A DNA stretch of 64,000 bases. It comes from CAVSPO01 sp963730005. GTDB lineage: Bacteria > Actinomycetota > Actinomycetes > Propionibacteriales > Propionibacteriaceae. A program made the position numbers and the translations under genes. The stretch covers positions 1 to 64,000 of the forward strand of contig CAVSPO010000015.1 in NCBI GenBank assembly GCA_963730005.1, written 5' to 3'. Positions 15,070-23,973 of the stretch are shown piece after piece. The notes beneath the pieces are model-generated. The model searched no databases. It was not told the origin of the DNA and saw nothing but the letters and a program-made list of their open reading frames with translations. How positions within the stretch are numbered: position 1 is the stretch's first letter; each line of letters begins with the position of its first letter.

Positions 15070-17157
15070 TCAACCAAGGAGCTCGGACACTGTCGCGCCG
15101 GCCACCAGGGCCAGCAGTGCCTCGCCGTAACGCTCACACTTGACCTCGCCAACTCCGCGGACCTCGAGCAGCTGCTGCTCGGTGCCCGGCAGCGTCTCGG
15201 CAATGGCCTGCAGGGTGGCGTCCGTGAAGACGACGTAGGCCGGAACACCCAGCTGGCGGGCAGCCTGCAACCGCCACTCCTTGAGCTTCGCCACCAGCTC
15301 CTCGTCGAAGCTCACCATGCAGTACTGGTGGCGGCCCAGCTTCAGCTCCACGCCGCCGGAAAGCGACTTGGAACACACCCGGCAGCGCTCTGCCCCACGA
15401 CTCCTCCGCTTCCCTGCGGTGCTCTGTCGGGCGGGCTCAGTGGCTGCAACGACCAGTCCTGCCAGAAATCGGGACGGTTCCCGATGCCCACGCCCGCCAG
15501 GCCCGCGGCGCGACCACGAGACGCGGAGCCGGTCGCGAGCACGGGTGATGGCCACATAGCAAAGGCGTTTCTCCTCGTCCAGCTCCGACGGGGTGTTGGC
15601 CAGCGCAAACGGCAGCGTCCCCTCGTGGGCCCCGACCAAGGCGACTGTGGACCATTCCAGCCCCTTTGCCGAATGGATGGTTGTCAAGGTGACGCCGCGC
15701 ACGGTCGGAGCCTGTTGCAGGCTCGCCCGTTGTTCGATGGCAGCCATCAGAGCGCCGAACCCCCAAGCGGGTTCCTCGTTGAGGAGATCCTCGGCGAGAT
15801 CGACCAGTGCCTGCAGCGATTCCCACTGCTCCCGGACGCGGCCCGAGCCTTCGGGAGCAGTGGTCGTCCACCCGAGCCCTCCCAGCACTCCGGCAACGGC
15901 TGGCAGCGCTTCAGCTTCGGGCGCAAGCCGTGCCTGGGCAGCCAGCGCCCCCAGCGCCCGCCGGATCTCAGGCCGTTCATAGAAGCGCTCGCTGTCCCGC
16001 ACCAAGTAGGGAATGCCCTTGTCGGACAAGGCCGCCTCGTAGGCGGGAGCCTGCGCATTGATCCGAAACAACACCGCCATGTCCTGCCACTGGATGCCCT
16101 GCTGATGCTGATCAGCCAACCAGCGTGCTGTGCTGCGGGCCTCGGTGGTCTCGTCGGGGCAGTCAGCCGACTCCACGTCGACACCCGGACCCCGGGTCGG
16201 TCGCAGAACCACCCCCCGGATGGCACCGTGCTGGCCGCCAGAGCTCATCAAGGCGTTGGCGAGCTTCAACACCTGTGGCGTCGACCTGTAGTTGCGCACC
16301 AGTTGCACGAGCTGCGCCTGCGGGAAGTCCTCCGCAAAGCGGGTCAGGAACTTCGGGTTGGCACCGGCAAACGCGTGGATCGACTGATTCGGATCCCCCA
16401 CCACACAAACATCAGAACCCTCCCCCAGCCACAGCCCCAGCAGAGTCCGCTGCAGCGGGCTGACGTCCTGGAACTCGTCCACCACCAGGTGTCGGTAGGT
16501 GGCCCGGATCCGGTCGGCCACGTCCGGATGCTCGTGCATGAGCGCCACCGTGCACAGCAGGATGTCGTCAAAATCCATCAGGCCGCGCGCGCGTTTCACC
16601 TGCTCGTAGCCGTTGCAGATCCGCCCCACGGTGGCTGCGTCGACACCTGAGACCTTCCGGTGCAGCCCCTCCACCAACCCGGGGTACTGCGCCGCGGACA
16701 CGTTGGACACCTTGGCCCACGAGATCTCGCTGGCCAGGTCGCGCAGCCGGGCGGTGTCGGTCTGAACGCCCTGACGAGCAGCGGCCTCAGCCACCAGACC
16801 CAGGGTCGAACTCGTCACCTGGGGCAGCTCGGTGCCCATTGCCGACGGCCAGAAATAGCGCAACTGACGCAGGGCTGCGGAGTGGAAGGTGCGGGCCTGG
16901 ACATGAGCCACGCCAAGGTCGTGAAGACGAGCACGCATTTCGCCAGCCGCCCGTGTGGTGAAGGTGACCGCCAGCACCGCGCGCGGATCTTGGGCGCCGG
17001 TGGCCACCGCATAGGCGATGCGGTGGGTGATGGCCCTTGTCTTGCCCGTGCCTGCCCCCGCAATGACGGCCACCGGACCACCCAGGGCAGTGGCGACCTG
17101 CCGTTGCTCAGGATCAAGGGCTTCCAGGATCAGATTGGCGTCCGAAAGTGCTGTCAC
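15070..17157 (-). CDS. uvrD2: UvrD2, SF1 ATP-dependent DNA helicase
   Basis: 695 aa 3'-5' helicase of the actinobacterial UvrD2 subfamily. Walker A GAGTGKT at residues 34-40, VVDEFQDVSPLQ as motif II, VRNYRS in motif IV, TIHSAKGLEW in motif V, and CYVAITRARDRL in motif VI. The C-terminal part has the subfamily's cysteine motif, here CRVC...HQYC (one Cys replaced by His), then an HRDC domain (residues ~620-690). The start at GTG 17157 has TAGGGT 7 nt upstream and no ribosome site; the longer frame overlaps recC antisense. Divergent from recC across 130 bp. Confidence 0.95.
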   Translation of the reverse strand: MTALSDANLILEALDPEQRQVATALGGPVAVIAGAGTGKTRAITHRIAYAVATGAQDPRAVLAVTFTTRAAGEMRARLHDLGVAHVQARTFHSAALRQLRYFWPSAMGTELPQVTSSTLGLVAEAAARQGVQTDTARLRDLASEISWAKVSNVSAAQYPGLVEGLHRKVSGVDAATVGRICNGYEQVKRARGLMDFDDILLCTVALMHEHPDVADRIRATYRHLVVDEFQDVSPLQRTLLGLWLGEGSDVCVVGDPNQSIHAFAGANPKFLTRFAEDFPQAQLVQLVRNYRSTPQVLKLANALMSSGGQHGAIRGVVLRPTRGPGVDVESADCPDETTEARSTARWLADQHQQGIQWQDMAVLFRINAQAPAYEAALSDKGIPYLVRDSERFYERPEIRRALGALAAQARLAPEAEALPAVAGVLGGLGWTTTAPEGSGRVREQWESLQALVDLAEDLLNEEPAWGFGALMAAIEQRASLQQAPTVRGVTLTTIHSAKGLEWSTVALVGAHEGTLPFALANTPSELDEEKRLCYVAITRARDRLRVSWSRRGPGGRGHREPSRFLAGLVVAATEPARQSTAGKRRSRGAERCRVCSKSLSGGVELKLGRHQYCMVSFDEELVAKLKEWRLQAARQLGVPAYVVFTDATLQAIAETLPGTEQQLLEVRGVGEVKCERYGEALLALVAGATVSELLG

Positions 17158-17287
17158 GAGGACCACCCTAGGGTCAGGTGCCGACAGGCTGACTGCATGG
17201 GCCCGTCGGATGGCCCCTGGACTGACCGATCGGCTTGCCTGTGAACGTCCCGATTCCTTGTCAGTGCCTCGCTCTAGGGTGTTGGCC
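17158..17287. promoter_or_regulatory. Divergent uvrD2 / recCBD promoter region
   Basis: Both genes have a leaderless -10: minus strand TAGGGT (17170-17165) then 7 nt to GTG 17157; plus strand TAGGGT (17275-17280) then 7 nt to ATG 17288. Both boxes share CTAGGGT, and the uvrD2 copy is a perfect palindrome ACCCTAGGGT (17165-17174). No clear -35 elements or SOS box were seen. Confidence 0.65.
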
Positions 17288-20200
17288 ATGGATGTGCTGC
17301 GAGGTGAGTCGGCCGGCAGAGGCTTTTCCGCGTCACTGCTCCCGGGTTGGGACCAGATGTGCGCGGCCGTGGCCGACGTGCTGTCGACCCCGCTGCCCGA
17401 CCCGTTCATCAGGGAAGTGGTCGTGGTCCCCGGGTTGGCGCACCGGCGACACCTCAGTCAACAGTTGGCTGCATCGTTGGGTGGGGCGGACGGTGTCTGC
17501 GCCGGCATTGATTTTCCGACACTGGTGGCGGTGCGTCGGAAGCTGGATTCAACGGTTCTGGGCCTCGACCCTGCACTGGACCCCTGGCGCACCCGAGGAC
17601 TGGCGCTGGCGCTGGTCGAAGCGCTGGCCGACTGCCGCGACGAGCCTTGGTTCAACGCGTTGGCCCAGCACCTGCGAGGTGACTCGTCAACCCGTCCGGG
17701 AAGGCGAGTGGCTACCGCCGGCCGCATCGCCAAGCTGTTCAGACGCTACTGCGCCCTGTGCCCCGACATGATCGACGGCTGGACCGCCGGTGCTGGCGGC
17801 GGGCCGCAAGGCGAGCCACTGGGTGACCTGCAATCTTGGCAGCCCGAGCTGTGGCGGGTGGTGCGCGCCCGACTTTCCGCGGTGCCAGATCCCGTTGACC
17901 GCCAGCGGCAGTTGCTTTCCGCCCTGGGGGACGGCGCCCCCGACGGCTTGCCCCCGAGGCTTCAGGTGCTCAGCATCGTCGGGCTGCCCAGCGCAGATGT
18001 CAACCTGCTGCGGGCGCTGTCGCTCAATCACGAGGTGCTGGTCTGGCAGCTCGCCGGGGGGTCGGCGGCCAGTGGCCTGGCTCGCAATTACGAAGCAGTA
18101 CGCCGAGCCGGGGTGTCGAACCTCGCACTTGACCTGCAGCTGGCTCCACCATCAGCTGCTCGACAGCCAGAGCCCGATTCGCTGCTGCGTCGCGTTCAGG
18201 CAGGCGTCCGGGGCTTCCGGAAGGCCCCGGGCTCCCCGCTCAGCGACCCGTCGCCTGACGCCAGCATCCAGGTGCACTCCAGTCACGGCCCTGACCGCCA
18301 GGTCGAGGTGCTCCGCGAAGTCCTCTGCGCAGTGTTGGCTGACGACCCAACCCTGGAGCCTCGCGACATTGTCGTCCAGTGCACTGATCTGGCCAGCTAC
18401 GCGCCCCTCATCGCCGCCAACTTCTGTCTCGTCGCCAGTGCCGCTGACGCCGATCAGGGGCTGCCGAAACTGCACCCGGCGCAGGTGATTCGAGCTCAAC
18501 TGGCGCAGGCCACCATTGTCCAGGACAACCCGGTGATCGACGTCCTGATGATGTCTCTCGACCTCGACCTTGATCGCTGCACCGTCAAGGATCTGCTCGG
18601 GCTGTGTCTGGCTCCCCCGATCGCTCGCCGCTTCGGTCTTGAAGGGAACCAGCAGCGGATTGCGCAGCTGCTGCAGGCTGCGCAGGTGCGTTGGGGTGTC
18701 GACCAGCAGCACCGTCGCAGCAATGGCCTCGACCTGCGGCAGGGCACCTGGCTGGCCGGGGTGGAGCGGATGCTGGTTGGCGTCGCCCTGGGCTTCGACC
18801 CGCCGACCCACCTGGGTGGCGTGGTACCGCTCGACCAGGTCGAATCCTCCGACCTTGAGCTGGTTGGTCGGCTGAGCGAGCTGATCGCCAGGCTTCGCCG
18901 TTGCCGTCATCTGTTCGCCGCGCCGGCGCCCTTGTACCGCTGGGTGGAGCGACTGCTGCTCGCCCTCGACGATTTGGTCGAGGTGCCCGTGGATCAGAAC
19001 TGGCAGCTGAATCACGTGCACAGCGCCCTCGCTGAACTGACCGAGCTGGGTGGTGACGGCATCACCCCACTCGCAGTCGGCGAGGTTCGCGCCCTGTTGA
19101 CCCAGATGCTGAGGCCTCGCACCGGACGAGCCAACTACGGCAACGGTTCGCTGCTGTTCTGCCAGCTGGGCGATACCGCTGCCATCAGCAGCCGGGTCGT
19201 CTGTGTTCTTGGACTCGATGACCAGCACTTCCCCGGTAGGCAACCAAGCCAGGGTGATGACCTGACGCGCTGGCTTGGCGGTCCCGACGCGATCCTGCTG
19301 GACCCGCGGGCGCAGGCGCGTCAACACCTGCTTGATGCGCTGCTCCAGGCGACCGACAAGCTCGTGGTCATCACCCAGGGGTTCGACGAGCAGACCAATG
19401 AACCGATTCCTGCACCGGTACCCATCCTCGACCTGATGGAAGCCTGTGCAGCGCAAGTACCAGCGGGCAGCGACGGTGCCGCTGCGCACCGCGAAACCCT
19501 GTTGCGCCAACACACGCTGCAGCCACAGGGCTGGATGAACTTCGCAGCCAGCGGCGACACGGTGCCGTTCAGCTTCGATCGACTCGCGCTGGCGGGGGCG
19601 ACGGCTCAACAACGGCGGCTGCAAACCACGCCTGCCCCTGAACCAGCATGGCTTTGGCGTTACCCGCGCGACACCGCAGAGACCTTCGTCGAGCTCGACG
19701 ACATCATCGGGTTCCTCCGGCACCCAGCCAGAAGCCTGCTGCGTCAGCAAGCCCATGTGGCGTTGAGTGCCTACGAGGACGAGTTGTGCACGGATCTGCC
19801 CATTGAGCTGGATGGCTTGCAGCGCTATCAGATCGGCGATCGAGTCCTGACCCAACTGATGAAGGGCACCGATCCCCTGCTCGCCGCCAACATGGAGACC
19901 CACGCAGGGACTCTTCCACCCGGCGCCATGGGAGCACAGGTTCTGGACTCGATCCTGCACCGAGCTGCGACCATCGCGCGCACTGCTCGCCCACTCACTG
20001 CAGAGGCGCCGCACGACATCGACCTTCGGATCGTGTTGGGTCGGGAGGTCGTCACCGGCCGAGTTCGTCTCCATGGGCATGCCTTGGTCAGTCACAGCTT
20101 CGCGAAGCTCAATGGCCGCCAGGTCATCGAAAGTTGGCTGGCATTGGTGGCACTGGCCGCCGGCGGGGCTGACGACGACACGATCGCGGTTCTTGTCAAT

Positions 20201-20596
20201 CTCGACGGCACCATGTGCCTCCGGGCTCCCGCGGCAGCGGCCGCCCGCGGGCTGTTGGCGGACTTCGTGGCGTTGCGGAGGGCGGGTTTGCGCCAGCTGG
20301 TGCCCCTCCCGATCCGCACGGCAGCCAAATGGTCCGGGCTGTTGCCGCAGCACAAGTGGTGGAACCTGGACCACGAGCAGGAAGGCAAGGACCAGTGGCA
20401 GCGCGAAGCCGACGAAGAGTGGCGCCACTTCGGGTTGAGCAGCTGGAGCTCCCTGATGGCACCGCTTTCGTTGCCGGGTGACCCCGGGCATCCGGCAACG
20501 ATGAATTCGCGCTTCCAGCAGCTGGCCGACTGGTGCTTCCTGCCCATCAAGGAATCCGTCATCCAACTGCCGGCAGCAGGAAAGGCACCCCGATGA
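17288..20596 (+). CDS. recC: Exodeoxyribonuclease V subunit gamma (RecC)
   Basis: 1102 aa, near the E. coli (1122) and mycobacterial RecC lengths. RecC scaffolds RecBCD and scans for Chi. Its helicase folds are inactive, and indeed no Walker A is present. Family landmarks: an N-terminal VVVVPGLAHRRHLSQQLA, IQVHSSHGPDRQVEVLREVL near residue 330, SRVVCVLGLDDQHFPG near 640, and a late PARSLLRQQAHVAL. The ATG has a -10 TAGGGT 7 nt upstream, which fixes the start despite a longer open frame antisense to uvrD2. First of a recC-recB-recD operon; its stop overlaps the recB ATG. Confidence 0.95.
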   Translation: MDVLRGESAGRGFSASLLPGWDQMCAAVADVLSTPLPDPFIREVVVVPGLAHRRHLSQQLAASLGGADGVCAGIDFPTLVAVRRKLDSTVLGLDPALDPWRTRGLALALVEALADCRDEPWFNALAQHLRGDSSTRPGRRVATAGRIAKLFRRYCALCPDMIDGWTAGAGGGPQGEPLGDLQSWQPELWRVVRARLSAVPDPVDRQRQLLSALGDGAPDGLPPRLQVLSIVGLPSADVNLLRALSLNHEVLVWQLAGGSAASGLARNYEAVRRAGVSNLALDLQLAPPSAARQPEPDSLLRRVQAGVRGFRKAPGSPLSDPSPDASIQVHSSHGPDRQVEVLREVLCAVLADDPTLEPRDIVVQCTDLASYAPLIAANFCLVASAADADQGLPKLHPAQVIRAQLAQATIVQDNPVIDVLMMSLDLDLDRCTVKDLLGLCLAPPIARRFGLEGNQQRIAQLLQAAQVRWGVDQQHRRSNGLDLRQGTWLAGVERMLVGVALGFDPPTHLGGVVPLDQVESSDLELVGRLSELIARLRRCRHLFAAPAPLYRWVERLLLALDDLVEVPVDQNWQLNHVHSALAELTELGGDGITPLAVGEVRALLTQMLRPRTGRANYGNGSLLFCQLGDTAAISSRVVCVLGLDDQHFPGRQPSQGDDLTRWLGGPDAILLDPRAQARQHLLDALLQATDKLVVITQGFDEQTNEPIPAPVPILDLMEACAAQVPAGSDGAAAHRETLLRQHTLQPQGWMNFAASGDTVPFSFDRLALAGATAQQRRLQTTPAPEPAWLWRYPRDTAETFVELDDIIGFLRHPARSLLRQQAHVALSAYEDELCTDLPIELDGLQRYQIGDRVLTQLMKGTDPLLAANMETHAGTLPPGAMGAQVLDSILHRAATIARTARPLTAEAPHDIDLRIVLGREVVTGRVRLHGHALVSHSFAKLNGRQVIESWLALVALAAGGADDDTIAVLVNLDGTMCLRAPAAAAARGLLADFVALRRAGLRQLVPLPIRTAAKWSGLLPQHKWWNLDHEQEGKDQWQREADEEWRHFGLSSWSSLMAPLSLPGDPGHPATMNSRFQQLADWCFLPIKESVIQLPAAGKAPR

Positions 20597-23500
20597 CCCT
20601 CCACGAAGACACGGTCGAAACAACCGATCGACCCGCTGGGGCAGCCCAGCGCGCCAACGCCACCCAGCCGCAGTTCAACCTGTGCGGCAAACTGCCCGCC
20701 CGCTCCTGCGTCCTGGAAGCGAGTGCCGGCACGGGCAAGACCTATGCCATCGCCGCCCTGGCGGTGCGGTTCCTCGCCGAAGGCCACACCACCGTTCGCG
20801 ACATCTTGATGGTCACCTTCGGCCGGATGGCCACAGCGGAGCTGCGCTCCCGGGTCTACCAGCGCTTGCAGTCGACCCGAGACGCACTGCGGAGATCGCT
20901 GGGCATGCTGACGACCCCCGACGATGCCGTCGACAGGTTGCTCTGCTCCGGCACTGCTGAGCAAGTCGCAGAACGCCTGCAACGCATCGACAGCGCCCTG
21001 GCCGACATCGACCAGGCAACCATCACCACCACCCACGAGTTCTGCTCCCGGATGCTGGCGGAGCTGGGCCTGTTGGTCGACCACGACGAAAATGCCATCT
21101 TCGTGGATGACCTCACCAAGCTCACCGACGAGGTGGTGCGGGACCTCTACATCGCCAGGTACGCGAACGCTGAGAGACGTCCCGGTCTGGACGAGGCCCT
21201 TCGTCTGGGCCAGGGCGCGATTGCGCATTCGAGAGCCCCCATCGTGCCAGCTGATCCCGCGGGCGCCGCAGGCTTCGCGATTGAGGTGCGCCGTCTGGTG
21301 GAGAGCCGGAAGCGGCGCCGGGACCTGTACACCTTCGATGACATGGTGACTCGCCTGCTGGATGCACTGAGTAACCCTGACACCGGCCTGGACGCGGCCC
21401 GCTTGCTGAGCCAGCGCTACCCATTCGTGCTCGTCGACGAGTTCCAGGACACTGATCCGGCTCAGTGGGAGATCCTCAGGCGCGGGTTCACCGGCTCCAC
21501 GACGGTGCTGATCGGCGACCCCAAGCAGGCCATCTATGCCTTCCGCGACGCCGACGTCGCCGCCTATCTCGACGCCGTGGGGCACGCGGACGATGTCTTC
21601 ACCCTGGGCACCAACTATCGCTCCGACCAGCCCGTGGTGTCCGGTGTCGAAGCCATTTTCCGCAATGCCGGGCTTGGCAGTGGCAGGGACACCATCCCCA
21701 TGCGCCATGTGGCGGCCTCGAGAGTCGACTCTCGCCTGGCGTGGGGCCTCAACGACTCACGCCGGGTCATTGTCAGGGCCTTCCGAAGCGAGCAGCCACT
21801 GCGAGTCAAGCAGGCACGCGCCCGCATCGATGCGGATCTCATTGCCACCGTGCAGCAGCTCACCGGACCCGAGGTGCGTTTGGCCGGAAACCTGGAAGAT
21901 TTCAACCGGCGGGTCCGCCCCAGTGACATAGCCATCCTGGTGACCACGAACAGCCGTGGTCACGACCTCCACCAGGCCTTGACCAGTGCCGGGATCGCTG
22001 CCGTCTTCGCTGGTGCTGCCAGCATCTACACCTCCAACGCAGCGGCCGACTGGCAAACGGTGCTCGATGCCCTTGTCGATCCACGTCGCGACCAGATTGG
22101 CCGGGCAGCGCTGACCAGCCTCTTCGGGCTCACCAGCCTGGAGCTGGCGGCCATGGACGACGCCCGACGCGGCGAGCTTGCACTGCAGGTCAAGCGTCTG
22201 GGACGGTTGCTTGACGAGGTCGGCGTGGCCGCTGTGTTCGAGAGTCTGTGCGTCGACAACGATGTCTATGCGTCGGCGTTGTCCGGCCCCGGCGGCGATC
22301 GGCTGCTCACCGACCTGCGGCACGTTGCCGAATCGCTCAACGAGGCCCAGACCCGTCAACATCTGGATGGCTTGGCCTTGGCTGAATGGCTACGCCAGCG
22401 CCGCGCAGACGCGGCCGACGGTCGCAAGGATGACCGGACTCGCCGGCTGGAATCCGACCGGGACGCGGTCCAGATCATGACAGTGCACCGCGCCAAGGGC
22501 CTGGAGTTCCCTATCGTGCTTCTCCCGCAGGCAGCCGATGAGCATCACAGCAAAGGCGATGACGCACCGCAGGTCCTGCACTGGGAGGGGCAGCGTGTGC
22601 TGGACGTCGGTGGCGACGCCAACCGGGCTGCCCGCGACCGCCAACGGATGGACGAAGACCAAGCCGAGTCACTGCGCAGGTTTTACGTGGCTTGCACCCG
22701 CGCCTCGAGTGCGCTCATCATGTGGTGGACACCAACCCTGCACAACACGACCGGTTCGCCGCTGCACCGACTGCTCTGCAATGAGAACCCAGCCGGCCGC
22801 GCCCCCGAATCCGGTTACCAAGTGGGCGAGGTGCCCGACGCCACGCATCTCAACGAGCAGACGGTGCGTGTCGATCTCATCGACGAAGTGCCGCGGCCCC
22901 AGGTTGACGAAGCGCCAGTGGCAGTGCCGTTGTTGGAGGCGAGACGATTCAGCCGACGGATCGACCGCGAGTGGACCCGCACTTCCTATTCAGGCCTGAC
23001 CGCCAAACTGCACGACACAGCTCCCACCACGGCAGACGACTTCGAGCCGGACGAGCCCGCACTCGACGACCTTCCGGTTCCGCCACCTGCCCTGCCCCTG
23101 TCACCCCAGGTCGATCCCCTCGTCACAGTCCTGGCCCCCTTGCCCGGTGGGGCCCAGTTCGGCAACGTTGTGCACTCAGTGCTTGAAGAGGTCGACTTCA
23201 CCAGCCCCCGACTGCAGGATGATCTGGTTGCCCTGTGCACCCGCACGCTGGCGCACCGGCCGGTGTCGGGGGTGGATCCTGCGGTCCTGGCGGCTGGGCT
23301 GGGCGACGTCGTGGGTACCTCTTTGGGCGATCTCACCGGGGGTCGTCCGCTGCGGCTTTTTGGCCCGGCTGATCGGCTCTCCGAGCTCGACTTCGAGCTG
23401 CCGCTGGCGCGGCCTGGGGGGCATCGCAACACCGTGGCCGAGTTGGCCGAGATCTGGTGTGACCGATCCTTGATGGGCGACGATGACCTCCTTGCCGGCT

Positions 23501-23973
23501 ACGGTCGCCAACTTGCCAAGACCCCGGCCGCCTCCACAGTGCTGGCTGGCTTCCTGACCGGATCCATCGACTCGGTGTTGCGGTTTCCCACCGATGGCGG
23601 GCAACAGCGCTTCGTGCTGCTCGACTACAAGACGAACCGGCTACCGGTGGCGCCGAACGAACCGCTCACCGTGCACCACTACCACCCTGATCGGATGGCT
23701 CGGGCCATGATGGACGCGCACTACCCACTGCAGGCTCTGCTCTACTGCGTCGCACTGCACCGCTACCTTGCTTGGCGCATGGCGGGCTACCAGCCTGATC
23801 TGCACCTTGGCGGCGTTGGCTACCTGTTCGTCCGCGGCCTCGCAGGGCCGGCCACACCCACGCTCGCTGCTGCTTCCGGCCAGGCGACAATGCCGGCGGG
23901 AGTGTTCACCTGGCGGCCGTCGAGCCGGTTGGTGTTGGCGGCCTCGAGCGTGTTGGCGGGTGAGCAGCCGTGA
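20593..23973 (+). CDS. recB: Exodeoxyribonuclease V subunit beta (RecB)
   Basis: 1126 aa. SF1A helicase plus nuclease. Walker A ASAGTGKT at residues 43-50, FDDMVTRLLDAL and LVDEFQDTDPAQW for motif II, GDPKQAIYAFRDADV, and MTVHRAKGLEFPIVLLPQ for motif V. The C-terminal RecB nuclease is intact: GNVVHSVLEE (His), GSIDSVLRF (Asp), LLDYKTNR (Asp/Lys, near residue 1011) and YPLQALLYCVAL (Gln-x3-Tyr). The ATG overlaps the recC stop (ATGA) and the recD GTG overlaps its own stop, so the three subunits are translationally coupled. Confidence 0.97.
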   Translation: MTLHEDTVETTDRPAGAAQRANATQPQFNLCGKLPARSCVLEASAGTGKTYAIAALAVRFLAEGHTTVRDILMVTFGRMATAELRSRVYQRLQSTRDALRRSLGMLTTPDDAVDRLLCSGTAEQVAERLQRIDSALADIDQATITTTHEFCSRMLAELGLLVDHDENAIFVDDLTKLTDEVVRDLYIARYANAERRPGLDEALRLGQGAIAHSRAPIVPADPAGAAGFAIEVRRLVESRKRRRDLYTFDDMVTRLLDALSNPDTGLDAARLLSQRYPFVLVDEFQDTDPAQWEILRRGFTGSTTVLIGDPKQAIYAFRDADVAAYLDAVGHADDVFTLGTNYRSDQPVVSGVEAIFRNAGLGSGRDTIPMRHVAASRVDSRLAWGLNDSRRVIVRAFRSEQPLRVKQARARIDADLIATVQQLTGPEVRLAGNLEDFNRRVRPSDIAILVTTNSRGHDLHQALTSAGIAAVFAGAASIYTSNAAADWQTVLDALVDPRRDQIGRAALTSLFGLTSLELAAMDDARRGELALQVKRLGRLLDEVGVAAVFESLCVDNDVYASALSGPGGDRLLTDLRHVAESLNEAQTRQHLDGLALAEWLRQRRADAADGRKDDRTRRLESDRDAVQIMTVHRAKGLEFPIVLLPQAADEHHSKGDDAPQVLHWEGQRVLDVGGDANRAARDRQRMDEDQAESLRRFYVACTRASSALIMWWTPTLHNTTGSPLHRLLCNENPAGRAPESGYQVGEVPDATHLNEQTVRVDLIDEVPRPQVDEAPVAVPLLEARRFSRRIDREWTRTSYSGLTAKLHDTAPTTADDFEPDEPALDDLPVPPPALPLSPQVDPLVTVLAPLPGGAQFGNVVHSVLEEVDFTSPRLQDDLVALCTRTLAHRPVSGVDPAVLAAGLGDVVGTSLGDLTGGRPLRLFGPADRLSELDFELPLARPGGHRNTVAELAEIWCDRSLMGDDDLLAGYGRQLAKTPAASTVLAGFLTGSIDSVLRFPTDGGQQRFVLLDYKTNRLPVAPNEPLTVHHYHPDRMARAMMDAHYPLQALLYCVALHRYLAWRMAGYQPDLHLGGVGYLFVRGLAGPATPTLAAASGQATMPAGVFTWRPSSRLVLAASSVLAGEQP

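Noticed and set aside
17018..17287. Extended N-terminus of RecC overlapping uvrD2
   Set aside because: The leaderless -10 and ATG at 17288 explain the start; the extension is antisense to the uvrD2 Walker A region.
18152..20623. 823-aa minus-strand frame antisense to recC
   Set aside because: Compositional shadow of a high-GC gene; no motif, no ribosome site.
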